DNA of 64,000 nt from Kiloniella majae (GTDB taxonomy: Bacteria; Pseudomonadota; Alphaproteobacteria; Kiloniellales; Kiloniellaceae), in contig NZ_MTSZ01000004.1 in the NCBI RefSeq assembly GCF_002118315.1, positions 248,001-312,000 of the forward strand, read 5' to 3'. The translations under genes and the position numbers were made by a program. How positions within the stretch are numbered: the first letter of the stretch is position 1; the number at the start of each line of letters is the position of its first letter. The notes beneath the pieces are model-generated. The model was given only the letters and a program-made list of their open reading frames with translations. It was not told the origin of the DNA and did no database searches. Shown here one piece after another: positions 49,040 through 58,382 of this stretch.

Positions 49040-49756
49040 TTATCCATAGGACATAAGTTGATTGCCGTTGAGCTTTAGCCATTTTTGAGATGTTTTTCTG
49101 GCATCTGTTAATTGATCGACAAGTGCCCAGAATGCTGGGCTATGGTTCATATGTTCTAAATGAGCAACTTCATGGGCGACCACATAATCAAGGACTTCTT
49201 CGGGTGAAAAGATAAGACGCCAGGAAAAGTTCAGGTTGCTTTTTGTTGAGCAGCTCCCCCACCGGCTTGTGGTATCTTTGATGCGGATAGCAGCGATTTT
49301 TTTATCAATCTTTGCTGCTTTTTCCTGTGCACGCAGATCAATTTCATAGCGAACTTGTCTTTTCAGGAAATCCCGAACTCTTCGCGGTAAATGTTCTGTG
49401 TGAGATTTAATATAAAGTTGATTAGCTTCCAGCCAGGCAGCTCCTTTTTGAGAATGCGTTTTGGTGCCTGGCTCTATTCTGACAATTTTATGGTGACGTC
49501 CGAGAATGGGAATATTTGCGCCATCTTCATAGGAAACAGGAGCTGTTTGCTTATCAAGACGATCCGCAATCCAGTTTTTTTGTCTTTCAACAAAGTCCAA
49601 TATATCTGCGAAGGGATAGTTGGGCGGGCAAACAACTTTAACGGCTGCTTTTCCCGCAACTAATCTCAGAGAAAGCTTTTTTGAGGTCGGGTGGGGTTGA
49701 ACAATAACCTCAAGCTTTTGCCCCTGAATATCTAGATATGTGCTTTTCTGGGTCAT
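49040..49756 (-). CDS. YgjP-like zinc metallopeptidase (DUF45)
   Basis: This 238-residue protein carries the zinc-protease motif HExxH in VLDYVVAHEVAHLEHMNHSP, with a following His (MNHSPAFW) as third ligand, and SRWGSCSTKSNLNFSWRL typical of the YgjP/DUF45 family. No signal peptide is present, so it is cytoplasmic. The substrate is unknown. It is convergent with the Sel1 gene with only 18 bases between stops, and no terminator is seen there. Confidence 0.9.
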   Translation of the reverse strand: MTQKSTYLDIQGQKLEVIVQPHPTSKKLSLRLVAGKAAVKVVCPPNYPFADILDFVERQKNWIADRLDKQTAPVSYEDGANIPILGRHHKIVRIEPGTKTHSQKGAAWLEANQLYIKSHTEHLPRRVRDFLKRQVRYEIDLRAQEKAAKIDKKIAAIRIKDTTSRWGSCSTKSNLNFSWRLIFSPEEVLDYVVAHEVAHLEHMNHSPAFWALVDQLTDARKTSQKWLKLNGNQLMSYG

Positions 49757-49917
49757 TGGGGCAGATTATCTGCCCGCCAGAAAGCCTGCAAGCCAGAAAA
49801 AATCTTAGAGAAAACGTAAACTAAATGGTTTTAAAATTGATAGCATTTTCAGGGGGATCAATGTTCTTAGTGTTAAATTTATCCCGTTGATCTTCGGTGC
49901 TCTGCTTTTGTCTCGGA

Positions 49918-49955
49918 CTTCTAATTACGGAATAGGAAATTTCCATAATTAGAAG
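49918..49955 (-). terminator. Hairpin downstream of the SCO gene
   Basis: The 15 bases at 49918-49932 (CTTCTAATTACGGAA) pair with 49941-49955 with one wobble, around an 8-base loop. It lies 20 bases after the SCO stop on the minus strand. The T run is weak. Confidence 0.55.
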
Positions 49956-49975
49956 CCAAAAATGATCGAGCAGAT

Positions 49976-50593
49976 TTATTTGGACAAGATTTCAATCAGG
50001 GAAGCGGCCATTTTATCTGATTCAGTTCCGTGACCATAGTGTTTGGCATAAAGGCCATCAGGGCCAATCAGATAGGTAATGGACGAATGGTCCATTAGAT
50101 ATTCATTGGATTCTTCGCTTTCGGTTTTTTGATAAAACACGCGATAAGCTTTTGCCGCTGCTGAAATTTGTTCTGTTGTTCCGGTCAAGCCAACCATTGT
50201 GGGGTAAAAGTTTTCCACATAATCGTTCATGGCAGAAACCGTATCGCGTTCCGGATCAACGGTAATAAAAACAGGTGTTATTTTCTTGGCAAGTTCCGGA
50301 TCTTTTTCTTCAACAATATCCATTGCCCCTGATAGCAAAGTCAGGGATGTCGGACAGACGTCAGGACAATAGGTATACCCAAAGTAAATAAGCATGTACT
50401 TACCGAGGAAGTCCTTTTCTGTAACGGCTTTGCCAGTATGGTCGACCATGTTGAAAGGTCCGCCGATGAGAGCCCCGGATTGGTTAGAGGCGGGTTTTTG
50501 GTCGAAAACCTTCATTCCGATAAAGGCTGCAGCAGCAACAATTAAAGCAATGCAGAGGACAAAAATTGAACGTGCAATAAAACTTTTGGGCAT
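49976..50593 (-). CDS. SCO1/SenC-family copper chaperone
   Basis: This 205-residue membrane-anchored thioredoxin-fold protein has an N-terminal anchor (SIFVLCIALIVAAAAFIGM), the copper-binding CxxxC in FGYTYCPDVCPTSLTLL, and the distal His in LMDHSSITYLIGPDG. SCO proteins deliver copper to the CuA centre of cytochrome oxidase or act as thiol reductants. No oxidase genes are nearby in this window. Confidence 0.95.
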   Translation of the reverse strand: MPKSFIARSIFVLCIALIVAAAAFIGMKVFDQKPASNQSGALIGGPFNMVDHTGKAVTEKDFLGKYMLIYFGYTYCPDVCPTSLTLLSGAMDIVEEKDPELAKKITPVFITVDPERDTVSAMNDYVENFYPTMVGLTGTTEQISAAAKAYRVFYQKTESEESNEYLMDHSSITYLIGPDGLYAKHYGHGTESDKMAASLIEILSK

Positions 50594-50896
50594 AAGGTTT
50601 GGCTCGCGAGAAAAAGATTAATAATCACCTCTATGTTTAATGTGAATAGTGGGGGATGACAATAACCCCACCCGATCACAATTAAGAGAAAGGTTGCGGC
50701 ATAATCGCCCACTTGGAGTATCATTCATAAAGACAAAGTGGCCATTTTCAACGGACTAAATTCTTTCTCGCCTTGAAAAAGGCACGTTTCCCCCTTAAAG
50801 AATTAGATCTATTTCAAGAAGTGAGGCTCTGTCTGATTATGACAGGGCTTTGCTTATGATTTTCTTCCATTGGGTTAAGCGACGGAATTTAAACTT
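50594..50896. other. Intergenic region between divergent SCO and EI24 genes
   Basis: These 303 bases hold the two divergent promoters. I saw no strong promoter match, conserved repeat or small gene; a minor CCTT/AAGG hairpin lies near 50771-50785. Confidence 0.5.
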
Positions 50897-51604
50897 ATGT
50901 TCAGCGATCTTTCAAAAGCATTTGGTCAAACAGGCGACCCGGCTTTCAGAAAAGTGTTTTTTATCTCTACCGCTATCTCGCTGGTAATCTTTGCACTTCT
51001 GTGGGGCTTAGCAGGATATGGCGTCAGCTTTTTGGACGGATTGATTGCGAGTTGGGCTGAATCTGACGGATGGTTTACTGATACACTTGTAACTGTAGCT
51101 GAGGCCGTTTCTTGGCTTGGTGTTGCAGCTCTAAGTTTAATACTCTTTCCGTCAGTTATGTTGATTATTCTTCCCTTTTTTCTAGAGGACATTGCAAAGG
51201 CTGTTGAGGCAAAATTCTATCCGGAGCTTGGGGAAGGTCGTCAACCTCCAATCGGAGAGACGATTCTGGGGTCCATATCCTTCGTTGGCGTAACTATCCT
51301 TGTGAATATTATCGCTTTGCCTCTTTATATCCTTTTTCTGTTTATCCCTCCTTTGAACTTTGTCCTTTTCTACTTGATCAACGGATATCTACTTGGTCGC
51401 GAATATTTTGAGATGGTTGCTCAGCGTAGAATGGTTCTGAAGGATGCTAAAGTAATGCGGAAGGCGAATTCAGGAAAAGTACTGATGTCTGGTTTCTTCC
51501 TCGCATTCTTGCTGACAGTGCCAATTCTGAATATTGCGATGCCAATCTGGGCGACGGCTTTTATGCTTCATCGTTTTGAACGAATTCGCAGAGCTGTTGC
51601 GTAG
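50897..51604 (+). CDS. EI24-domain membrane protein (CysZ-like)
   Basis: This 235-residue protein has at least four long hydrophobic segments and the EI24 pattern (GDPAFRKVFFISTAIS at the start, LPFFLEDIAKAVEAKFYPEL, then NGYLLGREYFEMVAQRR and the terminal FMLHRFERIRR). EI24 covers the sulfate permease CysZ and many uncharacterised alphaproteobacterial proteins, so sulfate uptake is possible but not shown. The lipoprotein gene follows after 10 bases and is surely co-transcribed. Confidence 0.85.
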   Translation: MFSDLSKAFGQTGDPAFRKVFFISTAISLVIFALLWGLAGYGVSFLDGLIASWAESDGWFTDTLVTVAEAVSWLGVAALSLILFPSVMLIILPFFLEDIAKAVEAKFYPELGEGRQPPIGETILGSISFVGVTILVNIIALPLYILFLFIPPLNFVLFYLINGYLLGREYFEMVAQRRMVLKDAKVMRKANSGKVLMSGFFLAFLLTVPILNIAMPIWATAFMLHRFERIRRAVA

Positions 51605-51614
51605 TTAGAAACGA

Positions 51615-52100
51615 ATGCCTAATTGCAAAAAAATTCTGACTCTCATTATCTTAGCTATAGCACTAAGTGCTTGTGGGAATGCCACTAAGCGGAAAGTGGT
51701 GATTGTTGGTTCGGAGTCACAGGTTTCCCAAAAGGCTGGGAATACTGAAAAGAACACTGAGGAATCAAAGGTAGAGACCGAGGCAGGCGATGATGAGGCG
51801 CAGCCTGAAGAACTGGCGGCATTGACCTATGATGCTGCACCTTTAGAGCGTGATGTGAACGATGATCCCAAGCAGCTTTTGGGAATTGATACTGAAGCAC
51901 TGACAGGATTACTGGGGACCCCGTCGCTTATCAGAAAAGAAAGCCCTGCGGAGATCTGGCAATATAATGCGAAGAACTGTGTTTTGGATCTCGTTCTTTA
52001 TGATGCGGTGACATCTTATGTTGAGGCGCGGGATGATCAGGTTAGGCCAATGGATAACCGTACATGCCTGCGTCGGCTACTTTTGTCGAAACAGCCGTAA
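51615..52100 (+). CDS. Hypothetical lipoprotein
   Basis: This 161-residue protein has a lipoprotein signal with lipobox LSAC at about residues 18-21, then a low-complexity Glu/Ser/Thr-rich linker (about 22-70) and a conserved C-terminal domain (about 85-158) with LLGIDTEALTGLLGTPSLIR, ESPAEIWQYNAKNCVLDLV and two cysteines (NC and TC) that may pair. The general look is of an outer-membrane lipoprotein with an OmlA/SmpA-like domain, but I do not recognise a named family. It is coupled to the EI24 gene. Confidence 0.78.
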   Translation: MPNCKKILTLIILAIALSACGNATKRKVVIVGSESQVSQKAGNTEKNTEESKVETEAGDDEAQPEELAALTYDAAPLERDVNDDPKQLLGIDTEALTGLLGTPSLIRKESPAEIWQYNAKNCVLDLVLYDAVTSYVEARDDQVRPMDNRTCLRRLLLSKQP

Positions 52101-52212
52101 ACTGTAGTCATTTCTTTGGTCGCATATTCTTGTCAGACATTTTGATGGGATATTTCTGGCAAAACCATTAAGCTCTATAATTATGGCTTGGTTTTATCCG
52201 GGATGAAGTTCC

Positions 52213-52710
52213 ATGTTGAGTTTGGAAGGTTCAGTTCCTCGTACTGAAAATCTTCTTTTTAATGCTGTGTTACGCCCTAACAGAAGCCTGAGTAAAAAGG
52301 GCTTTAAGATTTTAATGGGCTTTATCCTTTGTATTATCTTTATAAGCAGTCTTGGTTTCTTGTTGGCTGGCGCATGGCCAGTTCTGGGTTTTCTGGGACT
52401 TGATGTAGCTCTTGTCTATTTTGCCTTTCGTTTCAGTTACCGATCTGGTGGACAATATGAATTGGTCCAAATAACTGCGGATGAGATGCTTGTGACAACG
52501 GTTAATCCCTGGGGACAGAAAAGATCTTTTTCTTTTCAACCCTACTGGTTAAAGGTGTCTTTGGAAGAACAAGACGAGGAAAATTCCCTGATTGTTAGCT
52601 CACACGGTCGCTCGGTTTCTCTTGGTCGTTTTTTAGCGCCTGTCGAGCGAAAGGAACTTGCAGATAAACTTGTTTCCGTGCTCAATCGTATCAAACAAAA
52701 TCAATTATAA
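52213..52710 (+). CDS. DUF2244 membrane protein
   Basis: This 165-residue protein fits DUF2244. A short N-terminus with LLFNAVLRPNRSLSKKGF precedes two adjacent membrane segments (about 36-75) and a C-terminal cytoplasmic beta domain (ADEMLVTTVNPWGQKRSFSF, FQPYWLKVSLEE). No function is established for the family, which is usual near respiratory-oxidase genes in other alphaproteobacteria. The CobD-like gene follows after 20 bases. Confidence 0.88.
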   Translation: MLSLEGSVPRTENLLFNAVLRPNRSLSKKGFKILMGFILCIIFISSLGFLLAGAWPVLGFLGLDVALVYFAFRFSYRSGGQYELVQITADEMLVTTVNPWGQKRSFSFQPYWLKVSLEEQDEENSLIVSSHGRSVSLGRFLAPVERKELADKLVSVLNRIKQNQL

Positions 52711-52730
52711 CGCGCCAAGAGGAATTATTT

Positions 52731-53672
52731 GTGCCGGGTGTCTATGGTTCCGCAGAGCCACTGTTTCTTTTACTCTTTGCTTTGGGCATTGAGGCTTTAT
52801 ACGGGGGCGTGCTTTTCCTTGAAAAGTGGTCGCCCAAACCGCGTCGTTTGTTGGCGGGAATAATTGTACGGTTTGATCGACTTCTAAACGAGTCTTCATC
52901 TTCGCCTGTCATAACTGCAGTTACAGGTGGACTGAGTTGCATCTTGTTGATCACTTTGGCCGTTATCGCAGGTTTTGGCATTTCCTTGATCAGCTTAAAT
53001 GCTCCATTTCTCTGGTTGATTGAGGTTTTTGTAATTGCTTTTTGCCTGGATTACAGAAACCAGCAGGTTCGCATGCGAAAGGTGCGTAAGGCCCTGGCAT
53101 TAAAAAGTTATATTACTGTGCGGGGTGAGCTCTATCCGTTGGTTTCATCTCTGTTCCGCCCCAGAGATCTTGAAAAATTATCCGAAAGTCAGTTGGCGGC
53201 AGCTTGTGTCGGGGGAATGGCGCGTGGTTTTGTCGAAGGCTTTATTACGCCAGCTTTTTGGTATGCCTTACTTGGGCTTCCCGGGCTTTTGGCTCAACAG
53301 GCGGTTTTCCAAGGTGCGCAGTTTTATAAACAACGATATTTACAGGCACCTCAGGAAAAACATTTCAGTCAGATGTATTTTATACTCGAGCGAATTTTTG
53401 TTGTTGTTCCGGATGCGTTGGCAGCACTGATGTTTATTTTCTCTACACTCTTCATTCCGAAAACATCCTTCTCGCAAGCATTTTTAAGGTGCTGGAGAGG
53501 CAAGCATATGGCTGATGCTGCGCTTGGTGGTGCTTTGCAACTGGACTTGTCTCGCCCGAGTGAGACCAACTGGCGACAGGAACTGGAGCGGGGCAACATG
53601 ATTGTGTTGATTGCGGGGATTATGGCTATTGGGCTTATCGCAAGCGCTATTCTGGCTCGTTTTGCTTTTTAA
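52731..53672 (+). CDS. Divergent CobD/CbiB-family membrane protein
   Basis: This 313-residue polytopic membrane protein starts at a GTG behind AGAGGA. Its middle FVEGFITPAFWYALLGLPGL corresponds to the CobD/CbiB core (ES-x-D/N region followed by PAFWYALLGLPG). The usual GRDT stretch and the NTLDSM motif are not seen; FQGAQFYKQRY stands there instead. CobD makes adenosylcobinamide phosphate in cobalamin synthesis. Since active-site stretches are changed and the gene is paired with DUF2244 instead of the cob genes at 61-64 kb, it may be a CobD-like paralogue with another role. Confidence 0.7.
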   Translation: MPGVYGSAEPLFLLLFALGIEALYGGVLFLEKWSPKPRRLLAGIIVRFDRLLNESSSSPVITAVTGGLSCILLITLAVIAGFGISLISLNAPFLWLIEVFVIAFCLDYRNQQVRMRKVRKALALKSYITVRGELYPLVSSLFRPRDLEKLSESQLAAACVGGMARGFVEGFITPAFWYALLGLPGLLAQQAVFQGAQFYKQRYLQAPQEKHFSQMYFILERIFVVVPDALAALMFIFSTLFIPKTSFSQAFLRCWRGKHMADAALGGALQLDLSRPSETNWRQELERGNMIVLIAGIMAIGLIASAILARFAF

Positions 53673-53676
53673 ATAA

Positions 53677-53713
53677 AGAAACCTGCCCAGATTATTTATC
53701 CAGGCAGGCTTCT
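53677..53713. terminator. Hairpin after the CobD-like gene
   Basis: AGAAACCTGCC (53677-53687) pairs with GGCAGGCTTCT (53703-53713) with one mismatch around a 15-base loop. It starts 5 bases after the stop. The T tract is weak. Confidence 0.6.
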
Positions 53714-53789
53714 ATCGTGATGTGTCTTTCGCGGAGATGTTAACTTTTGAAACTAGCCTCGAAAATTACGGGGGACGTTACTGAGGACG

Positions 53790-54491
53790 TTATTGGGGAA
53801 GAGCTGCCCGTAGTTTATCAGAATGCGGATTTGAAAAAGCACGTTCGATGGTAATTTTTCGAGGCGTTGCACCTGCGCCATAATAGCTGCTGTTATAACT
53901 TTCCCGGGTGAAAAGTTTTGCACCTTCAAAAGCACCCCCGCCAAAAAGACCAACAGAGCTGGAGAAGGCATACACATCAACATCAAGGTTCGCTGTTGTT
54001 GACGCTTCAACACCTGCACCAAAGGGGCCAACCGCGAGTGAAAGATCACCGCCAAATTTGATTTCGCTATCCAGTATGGCATCAACAGCGCCCTGGTTCA
54101 TAAGTGTAAAGACGACTTCCGAAACTTCACCACCGATTTGCAAACCAATACTTCCTGCCGCCAGTGTATAGAAGGTTGGATTGCTCCATGTACCATGGGT
54201 ACCTCTGACAAGAAGGACGCCTGATCCTCCTTCACCACCGATGATAAAGCCGCCTTTGACCAGTTGCGGGATGATGATGATCCCTTTGGATTGTTTTGCG
54301 AATTCCTGCAATTTGGAATAGTCAGGGTTACTGAGCATTTTTTCCAGCGTGTAGCGGGATTCTGCGACAAGCTCTTCTGCGTCGCTTGCGGCCTGTACTT
54401 GATAAGAAAAAGATACTGCAAAAAGGGTGGTTAGAAACATCAATTTGGATGAAATGGCAGAAGTGAAAGCCTGTCTGAGGCTTTTGATCAT
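53790..54491 (-). CDS. SYLF-domain (Ysc84-like) lipid-binding protein
   Basis: This 233-residue exported protein has a signal peptide (about 1-35, ending VQAAS) and a SYLF domain with FAKQSKGIIIIPQLVKGGFIIGGEGGSGVL, FYTLAAGSIGLQIGGEVSEVV and GPFGAGVEAST. SYLF proteins bind phosphoinositides in eukaryotes; the bacterial role is unknown but the location is envelope or periplasm. It is convergent with the CobD-like gene. Confidence 0.9.
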   Translation of the reverse strand: MIKSLRQAFTSAISSKLMFLTTLFAVSFSYQVQAASDAEELVAESRYTLEKMLSNPDYSKLQEFAKQSKGIIIIPQLVKGGFIIGGEGGSGVLLVRGTHGTWSNPTFYTLAAGSIGLQIGGEVSEVVFTLMNQGAVDAILDSEIKFGGDLSLAVGPFGAGVEASTTANLDVDVYAFSSSVGLFGGGAFEGAKLFTRESYNSSYYGAGATPRKITIERAFSNPHSDKLRAALPQ

Positions 54492-54749
54492 GTCGTTCTC
54501 CTCGCTCGAAAGCGGTTGTTAGGGGCGGATATGGTTAATTCTGCAAAGCAGTATCGCAGGAAAATACCGGAAAAGGCAGAGACAATTTGTGTCAATTAGC
54601 ATAATTTATTGTCTTCTACGCAAAGGACTTTACTTCAATACCAATAAACAGGCTGATTCAATTGGGATCAAGATGCACATCAGTAATTTCCTTTAATCCA
54701 AAATAAAAAGCCAAGCCCACGTTAAGCGCTTTGGTTTGGGAGTCTGACT

Positions 54750-56360
54750 ATGCAGAGTTTAGGAACTTATGATTATGTGATTGTCGGGGCCGGAACAGCC
54801 GGCTGTGTTCTGGCAAATCGACTATCCAAAGATCCGAATAATTCTGTGCTTTTGTTGGAGGCTGGTGGAAAAGATAATTATCATTGGATTCATATTCCTG
54901 TTGGCTATCTCTACACGATTAATAATCCCCGAACCGACTGGTGTTTTTCAACGGTTAAAGAGCAGGGATTAAATGGTCGATCCTTAAGCTATCCTCGCGG
55001 TAAAGTCCTCGGCGGTTGTTCCTCAATTAACGGTATGATTTATATGCGAGGGCAGGCGAGAGACTACGATCAATGGCGGCAGATGGGGAATGCCGGTTGG
55101 GCGTGGGACGATGTTCTTCCCCTGTTCAAGCGGGGAGAGAATTACCATAAGGGAGATTCAGAATTCCACAGTGATCAGGGAGAACTCAGGGTTGAAGAGC
55201 AACGTCTTTCCTGGCCGATCCTCGATCGTTTTCAAGAGGCTGCGGCAGAGGCTGGTATTCCCCAAACAACGGATTTCAACAAAGGTAATAACGAAGGGGT
55301 TGGGTATTTTGAAGTAACGCAAAAGAAAGGGGTGCGGTTTAGTGCAGCCCGTGCGTTCCTTTACCCCGTTAAAGAGCGGAAAAATCTGACGGTTCTCACT
55401 CAAGCTCAAGCACGAAGAATAGTGTTGGAAAATAAAGTAACTAAGGGGCTGGAGCTTGATCATAAGGGGATCCGTTCGGAGGTGAAGGCAAGAAAAGAGC
55501 TTATTCTATCTGCTGGCGCGGTGGCGTCGCCTGTGTTGTTGCAAAGCTCTGGTATTGGCGGTGGAGAGCTTTTGACTGGCCACGGCGTTGAGGTGCAGCA
55601 CGAACTGGCTGGTGTTGGTGAAAATTTGCAGGACCATTTGCAAATTCGAACTGTTTTTCAGGTCTCGGGTACAAAGACACTTAATGAAATGTCTCACAGT
55701 CTTTTTGCCAAAGCAGGTATGGCGGTGGACTATGCCCTGTTTCGAAAAGGTCCCTTGTCGATGGCACCAAGTCAATTAGGATGCTTCGCAAAGAGCAACC
55801 CGGGATTGGAGACACCTGATCTGGAATATCATGTCCAGCCGCTTTCAACGGATAAACTGGGTGATCCGCTTCATAAATTTCCCGGCTTTACGGCTTCGGT
55901 CTGCAACTTGCGGCCTGAATCCCGTGGTTCTGTGCATCTGAACGATCCCAAAGGTGAGGAGATGCCAAGGATTGCCCCGAATTATCTCTCGACAGAAGGA
56001 GATCGGCAGGTGGCAATTAATGCGATTAAACTGACGCGTGAGATCTGCGCAAGTCCGGCATTATCAAAGCATTCTCCGAGGGAGTATCTGCCCGGTTCTG
56101 ATGTTGTTCGTGATGAAGATATCCTGAAGGCTGTCGGGGATATTGGCACAACGATTTTTCACCCCGTCGGCACCTGTAAAATGGGATCTGATTCGATGGC
56201 TGTGGTGGATGAAGAACTTCGGGTTCATGGCATAACGGGATTACGGGTTGCTGATGCTTCAATCATGCCGACCATTACCTCTGGCAATACCAATGCGCCA
56301 ACAATTATGATCGCTGAAAAGGCGAGTGATTTGATTCTTGGGGCAAAGAATTCAAGCTAA
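54750..56360 (+). CDS. GMC-family FAD oxidoreductase (choline dehydrogenase-like)
   Basis: This is a 536-residue glucose-methanol-choline oxidoreductase. The FAD dinucleotide site is DYVIVGAGTAGCVLANRLS at the N-terminus, GMC signature 1 is GKVLGGCSSINGMIYMRGQA, and the C-terminal active-site His region is GTTIFHPVGTCKMG then SGNTNAPTIMIAEKASDLI. It oxidises an alcohol. Without adjacent betaine genes the substrate cannot be called choline. The tail overlaps the convergent phosphoesterase gene by 9 bases. Confidence 0.93.
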   Translation: MQSLGTYDYVIVGAGTAGCVLANRLSKDPNNSVLLLEAGGKDNYHWIHIPVGYLYTINNPRTDWCFSTVKEQGLNGRSLSYPRGKVLGGCSSINGMIYMRGQARDYDQWRQMGNAGWAWDDVLPLFKRGENYHKGDSEFHSDQGELRVEEQRLSWPILDRFQEAAAEAGIPQTTDFNKGNNEGVGYFEVTQKKGVRFSAARAFLYPVKERKNLTVLTQAQARRIVLENKVTKGLELDHKGIRSEVKARKELILSAGAVASPVLLQSSGIGGGELLTGHGVEVQHELAGVGENLQDHLQIRTVFQVSGTKTLNEMSHSLFAKAGMAVDYALFRKGPLSMAPSQLGCFAKSNPGLETPDLEYHVQPLSTDKLGDPLHKFPGFTASVCNLRPESRGSVHLNDPKGEEMPRIAPNYLSTEGDRQVAINAIKLTREICASPALSKHSPREYLPGSDVVRDEDILKAVGDIGTTIFHPVGTCKMGSDSMAVVDEELRVHGITGLRVADASIMPTITSGNTNAPTIMIAEKASDLILGAKNSS

Positions 56361-57242
56361 ATCAATCAGGGTGATTTCCGGTGGCACGCCAAAGCGGACT
56401 GGTAATATGGAACAGCCGAGACCCCCTGAAACGACAAGGTTTTTGTTGTCTTCGATAATATGCCCATAGGCATAACGATTTCCATAACGGGATGGAACAA
56501 CCGGTGAGTAATTAAACAGTCGTATTTGGCCGCCGTGGGTATGTCCACAAAGGGTGACGCCAATTTTAGAACTCACTTGTGGGAAAATATCTGGTTCATG
56601 GGCAAGCAGGATACTCGGTGCATCATCTGTGATTTGTGACATTAATTTTGGAAGGTTATCTCTGCCAATATATCCCTTTTCCCTGTCCAGAAAAGCGTAC
56701 TGATCTCCAAGTCCTAGAAGCCAGAACGGCTTTCCCTGATGGAATAGTTTCAAAGCTGAATTCTCTAATACGGGGATACCTTCTGCTTCAAGATCTTTCT
56801 GTGCAAGTGGAGGACCCTGTCGGGTTCGCTGGGCAACGGGATCATCCCACCAATCATGATTACCCAGGATAGCGTAAGTTCCCAAAGGTGACCTCAGTTT
56901 TGCAAAAACCCTTGCTGCGGAACGAACAGAAAGATGGCGCGATATGAATCTATGCCCGGCGACATAATCCCCAAGCAGCACAACAATATCAGGCTTGGTG
57001 TTATTTGTTTGCTCTACAATCTTCTCCAGACGTTCGATTGACATATAGGGCTCTCCTATATGGGGATCTGCCAACGCTGCTATTCTTAGTGTCATTCCTT
57101 TTGGCCAGTTGGTGGGCGAGACGGGATGGCGACAAATCGACATCCTGAAACCGGGCTCGAGAACAAAGCCATAACTGGCCAGACCTGTTAATAGGCCTGC
57201 CCCACCAAGGAGAAAGCGAAAAAATTGTCTGCGTGAATACAT
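56352..57242 (-). CDS. Tat-exported metallophosphoesterase (YkuE/YaeI-like)
   Basis: This 296-residue protein starts with a Tat-type signal (SRRQFFRFLLGGAGLLTGLA). The calcineurin-like metal site is spread over AALADPHIG, VLLGDYVAG, AILGNHDWWDD, LLAHEPD and GHTHGGQIR. Related proteins (YkuE, YaeI) are exported phosphodiesterases or UDP-glucose/UDP-DAG-type hydrolases; the substrate here is unknown. The GMC gene and this one converge and overlap by 9 bases. Confidence 0.92.
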   Translation of the reverse strand: MYSRRQFFRFLLGGAGLLTGLASYGFVLEPGFRMSICRHPVSPTNWPKGMTLRIAALADPHIGEPYMSIERLEKIVEQTNNTKPDIVVLLGDYVAGHRFISRHLSVRSAARVFAKLRSPLGTYAILGNHDWWDDPVAQRTRQGPPLAQKDLEAEGIPVLENSALKLFHQGKPFWLLGLGDQYAFLDREKGYIGRDNLPKLMSQITDDAPSILLAHEPDIFPQVSSKIGVTLCGHTHGGQIRLFNYSPVVPSRYGNRYAYGHIIEDNKNLVVSGGLGCSILPVRFGVPPEITLIDLA

Positions 57243-57403
57243 GACAGGTGATTAAATACCGGAATGAAAATTATAGAGTTTACATACGCCAAAGATGCCA
57301 TGGAACTTTGAGCGAATTATGACTGGAGATATCAAAACTAAATTCTGTCGTATGACGCTTTTAAATAAAACGCGTGTTTTTCAATAAGCTGTTTATCGTA
57401 AGA

Positions 57404-58291
57404 TTATTCTTCTGTTTTGAGAAAAGTAAGGACGATGCCACCGATGGCGATCAATGCTGTGCCTAAAATTACACCGAGGGTGGGGATTTCATCAAAGAAG
57501 ATAAACCCGATAAGGCCTGCAAAACCAAGCCAAGTGTAATCAATAGGGCCAAGAACTGAAACCTTTGCAATCCGGTACCCTCTGATAATGCAGTATTGTG
57601 CCGATATGGCGACAGGGCCTAATAGTAGGAAAGGCAAGTTGTCGATAATTTCAGTTGATATCCATGTGGATGAGGCGGGCAGGGCAACAAGGCCAATGCC
57701 AAAAAAATTCACGTATAACAAAACAGTCATGGGGCTTTCTGCCTGACTAAGTGTTCTTATCAAAATTGCCTCGGCGGCAATGAGTAAGGCCCCGGCAATG
57801 GCAATTGCGGCGGGCCATAGATAGGAAAGATTGAAATTTTGAAAGGCACCGCGTGATATCATGACCACACCTGCGCCAATGCTGGAAATAATAATCGCAC
57901 CCCAGTGGAACTTACTGATGCGTTCGCGTAGAAAAATTATTCCAAGTGCAATGATAAAGATAACGTATAACAAGCTGATTGCTGTCGCATCGAGGATTGG
58001 CATATTGGCAGAGGCATAAACAATGGCAACGCCGCCATAACACCCCAGTATAGCCCTGACAAAGTGGGTTTTGGCCCTTTTGCTTCGATAGGTGGCATGC
58101 TTGGCTCTAAAGCGAAAGGCCAGAGCTAAAAGAAGGGTGAAGCCGCTGATGTAACGGAGAAATATGACTTGTAGGGGAGAGGCAACACCTTCGGCAAATT
58201 TTCCAGATGCAAAGACAATTGAAAAGAGAGCAGTGCCAGCTAGAACCCAAAGTATAGCCTGACTGTTATCTGATTTGGTAATGGCTTGCAT
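57404..58291 (-). CDS. EamA/DMT-family transporter
   Basis: This 295-residue protein has ten hydrophobic segments in two EamA repeats, with the signature IIFLRERISKFHWGAIIIS at the end of the first and IGFIFFDEIPTLGVILGTALIAIGGI at the end of the second. DMT proteins export metabolites, amino acids or drugs; the substrate is unknown. The divergent LysR gene only 91 bases away is the likely regulator. Confidence 0.92.
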   Translation of the reverse strand: MQAITKSDNSQAILWVLAGTALFSIVFASGKFAEGVASPLQVIFLRYISGFTLLLALAFRFRAKHATYRSKRAKTHFVRAILGCYGGVAIVYASANMPILDATAISLLYVIFIIALGIIFLRERISKFHWGAIIISSIGAGVVMISRGAFQNFNLSYLWPAAIAIAGALLIAAEAILIRTLSQAESPMTVLLYVNFFGIGLVALPASSTWISTEIIDNLPFLLLGPVAISAQYCIIRGYRIAKVSVLGPIDYTWLGFAGLIGFIFFDEIPTLGVILGTALIAIGGIVLTFLKTEE

Positions 58292-58310
58292 ATTCTTTCT
58301 TGGGTTAATT

Positions 58311-58334
58311 TTTCTCCTGTAAATAAAAGAGAAA
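58311..58334. promoter_or_regulatory. Candidate LysR binding site between the DMT and LysR genes
   Basis: TTTCTC (58311-58316) and GAGAAA (58329-58334) form a 6-12-6 inverted repeat in the 91-base gap. The shape fits the T-N11-A type dyad of LysR regulators. Confidence 0.45.
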
Positions 58335-58382
58335 CTATTGCAAAATCAAATGAGAAGAATTCACTCTGCGTAAGGTTATCTA

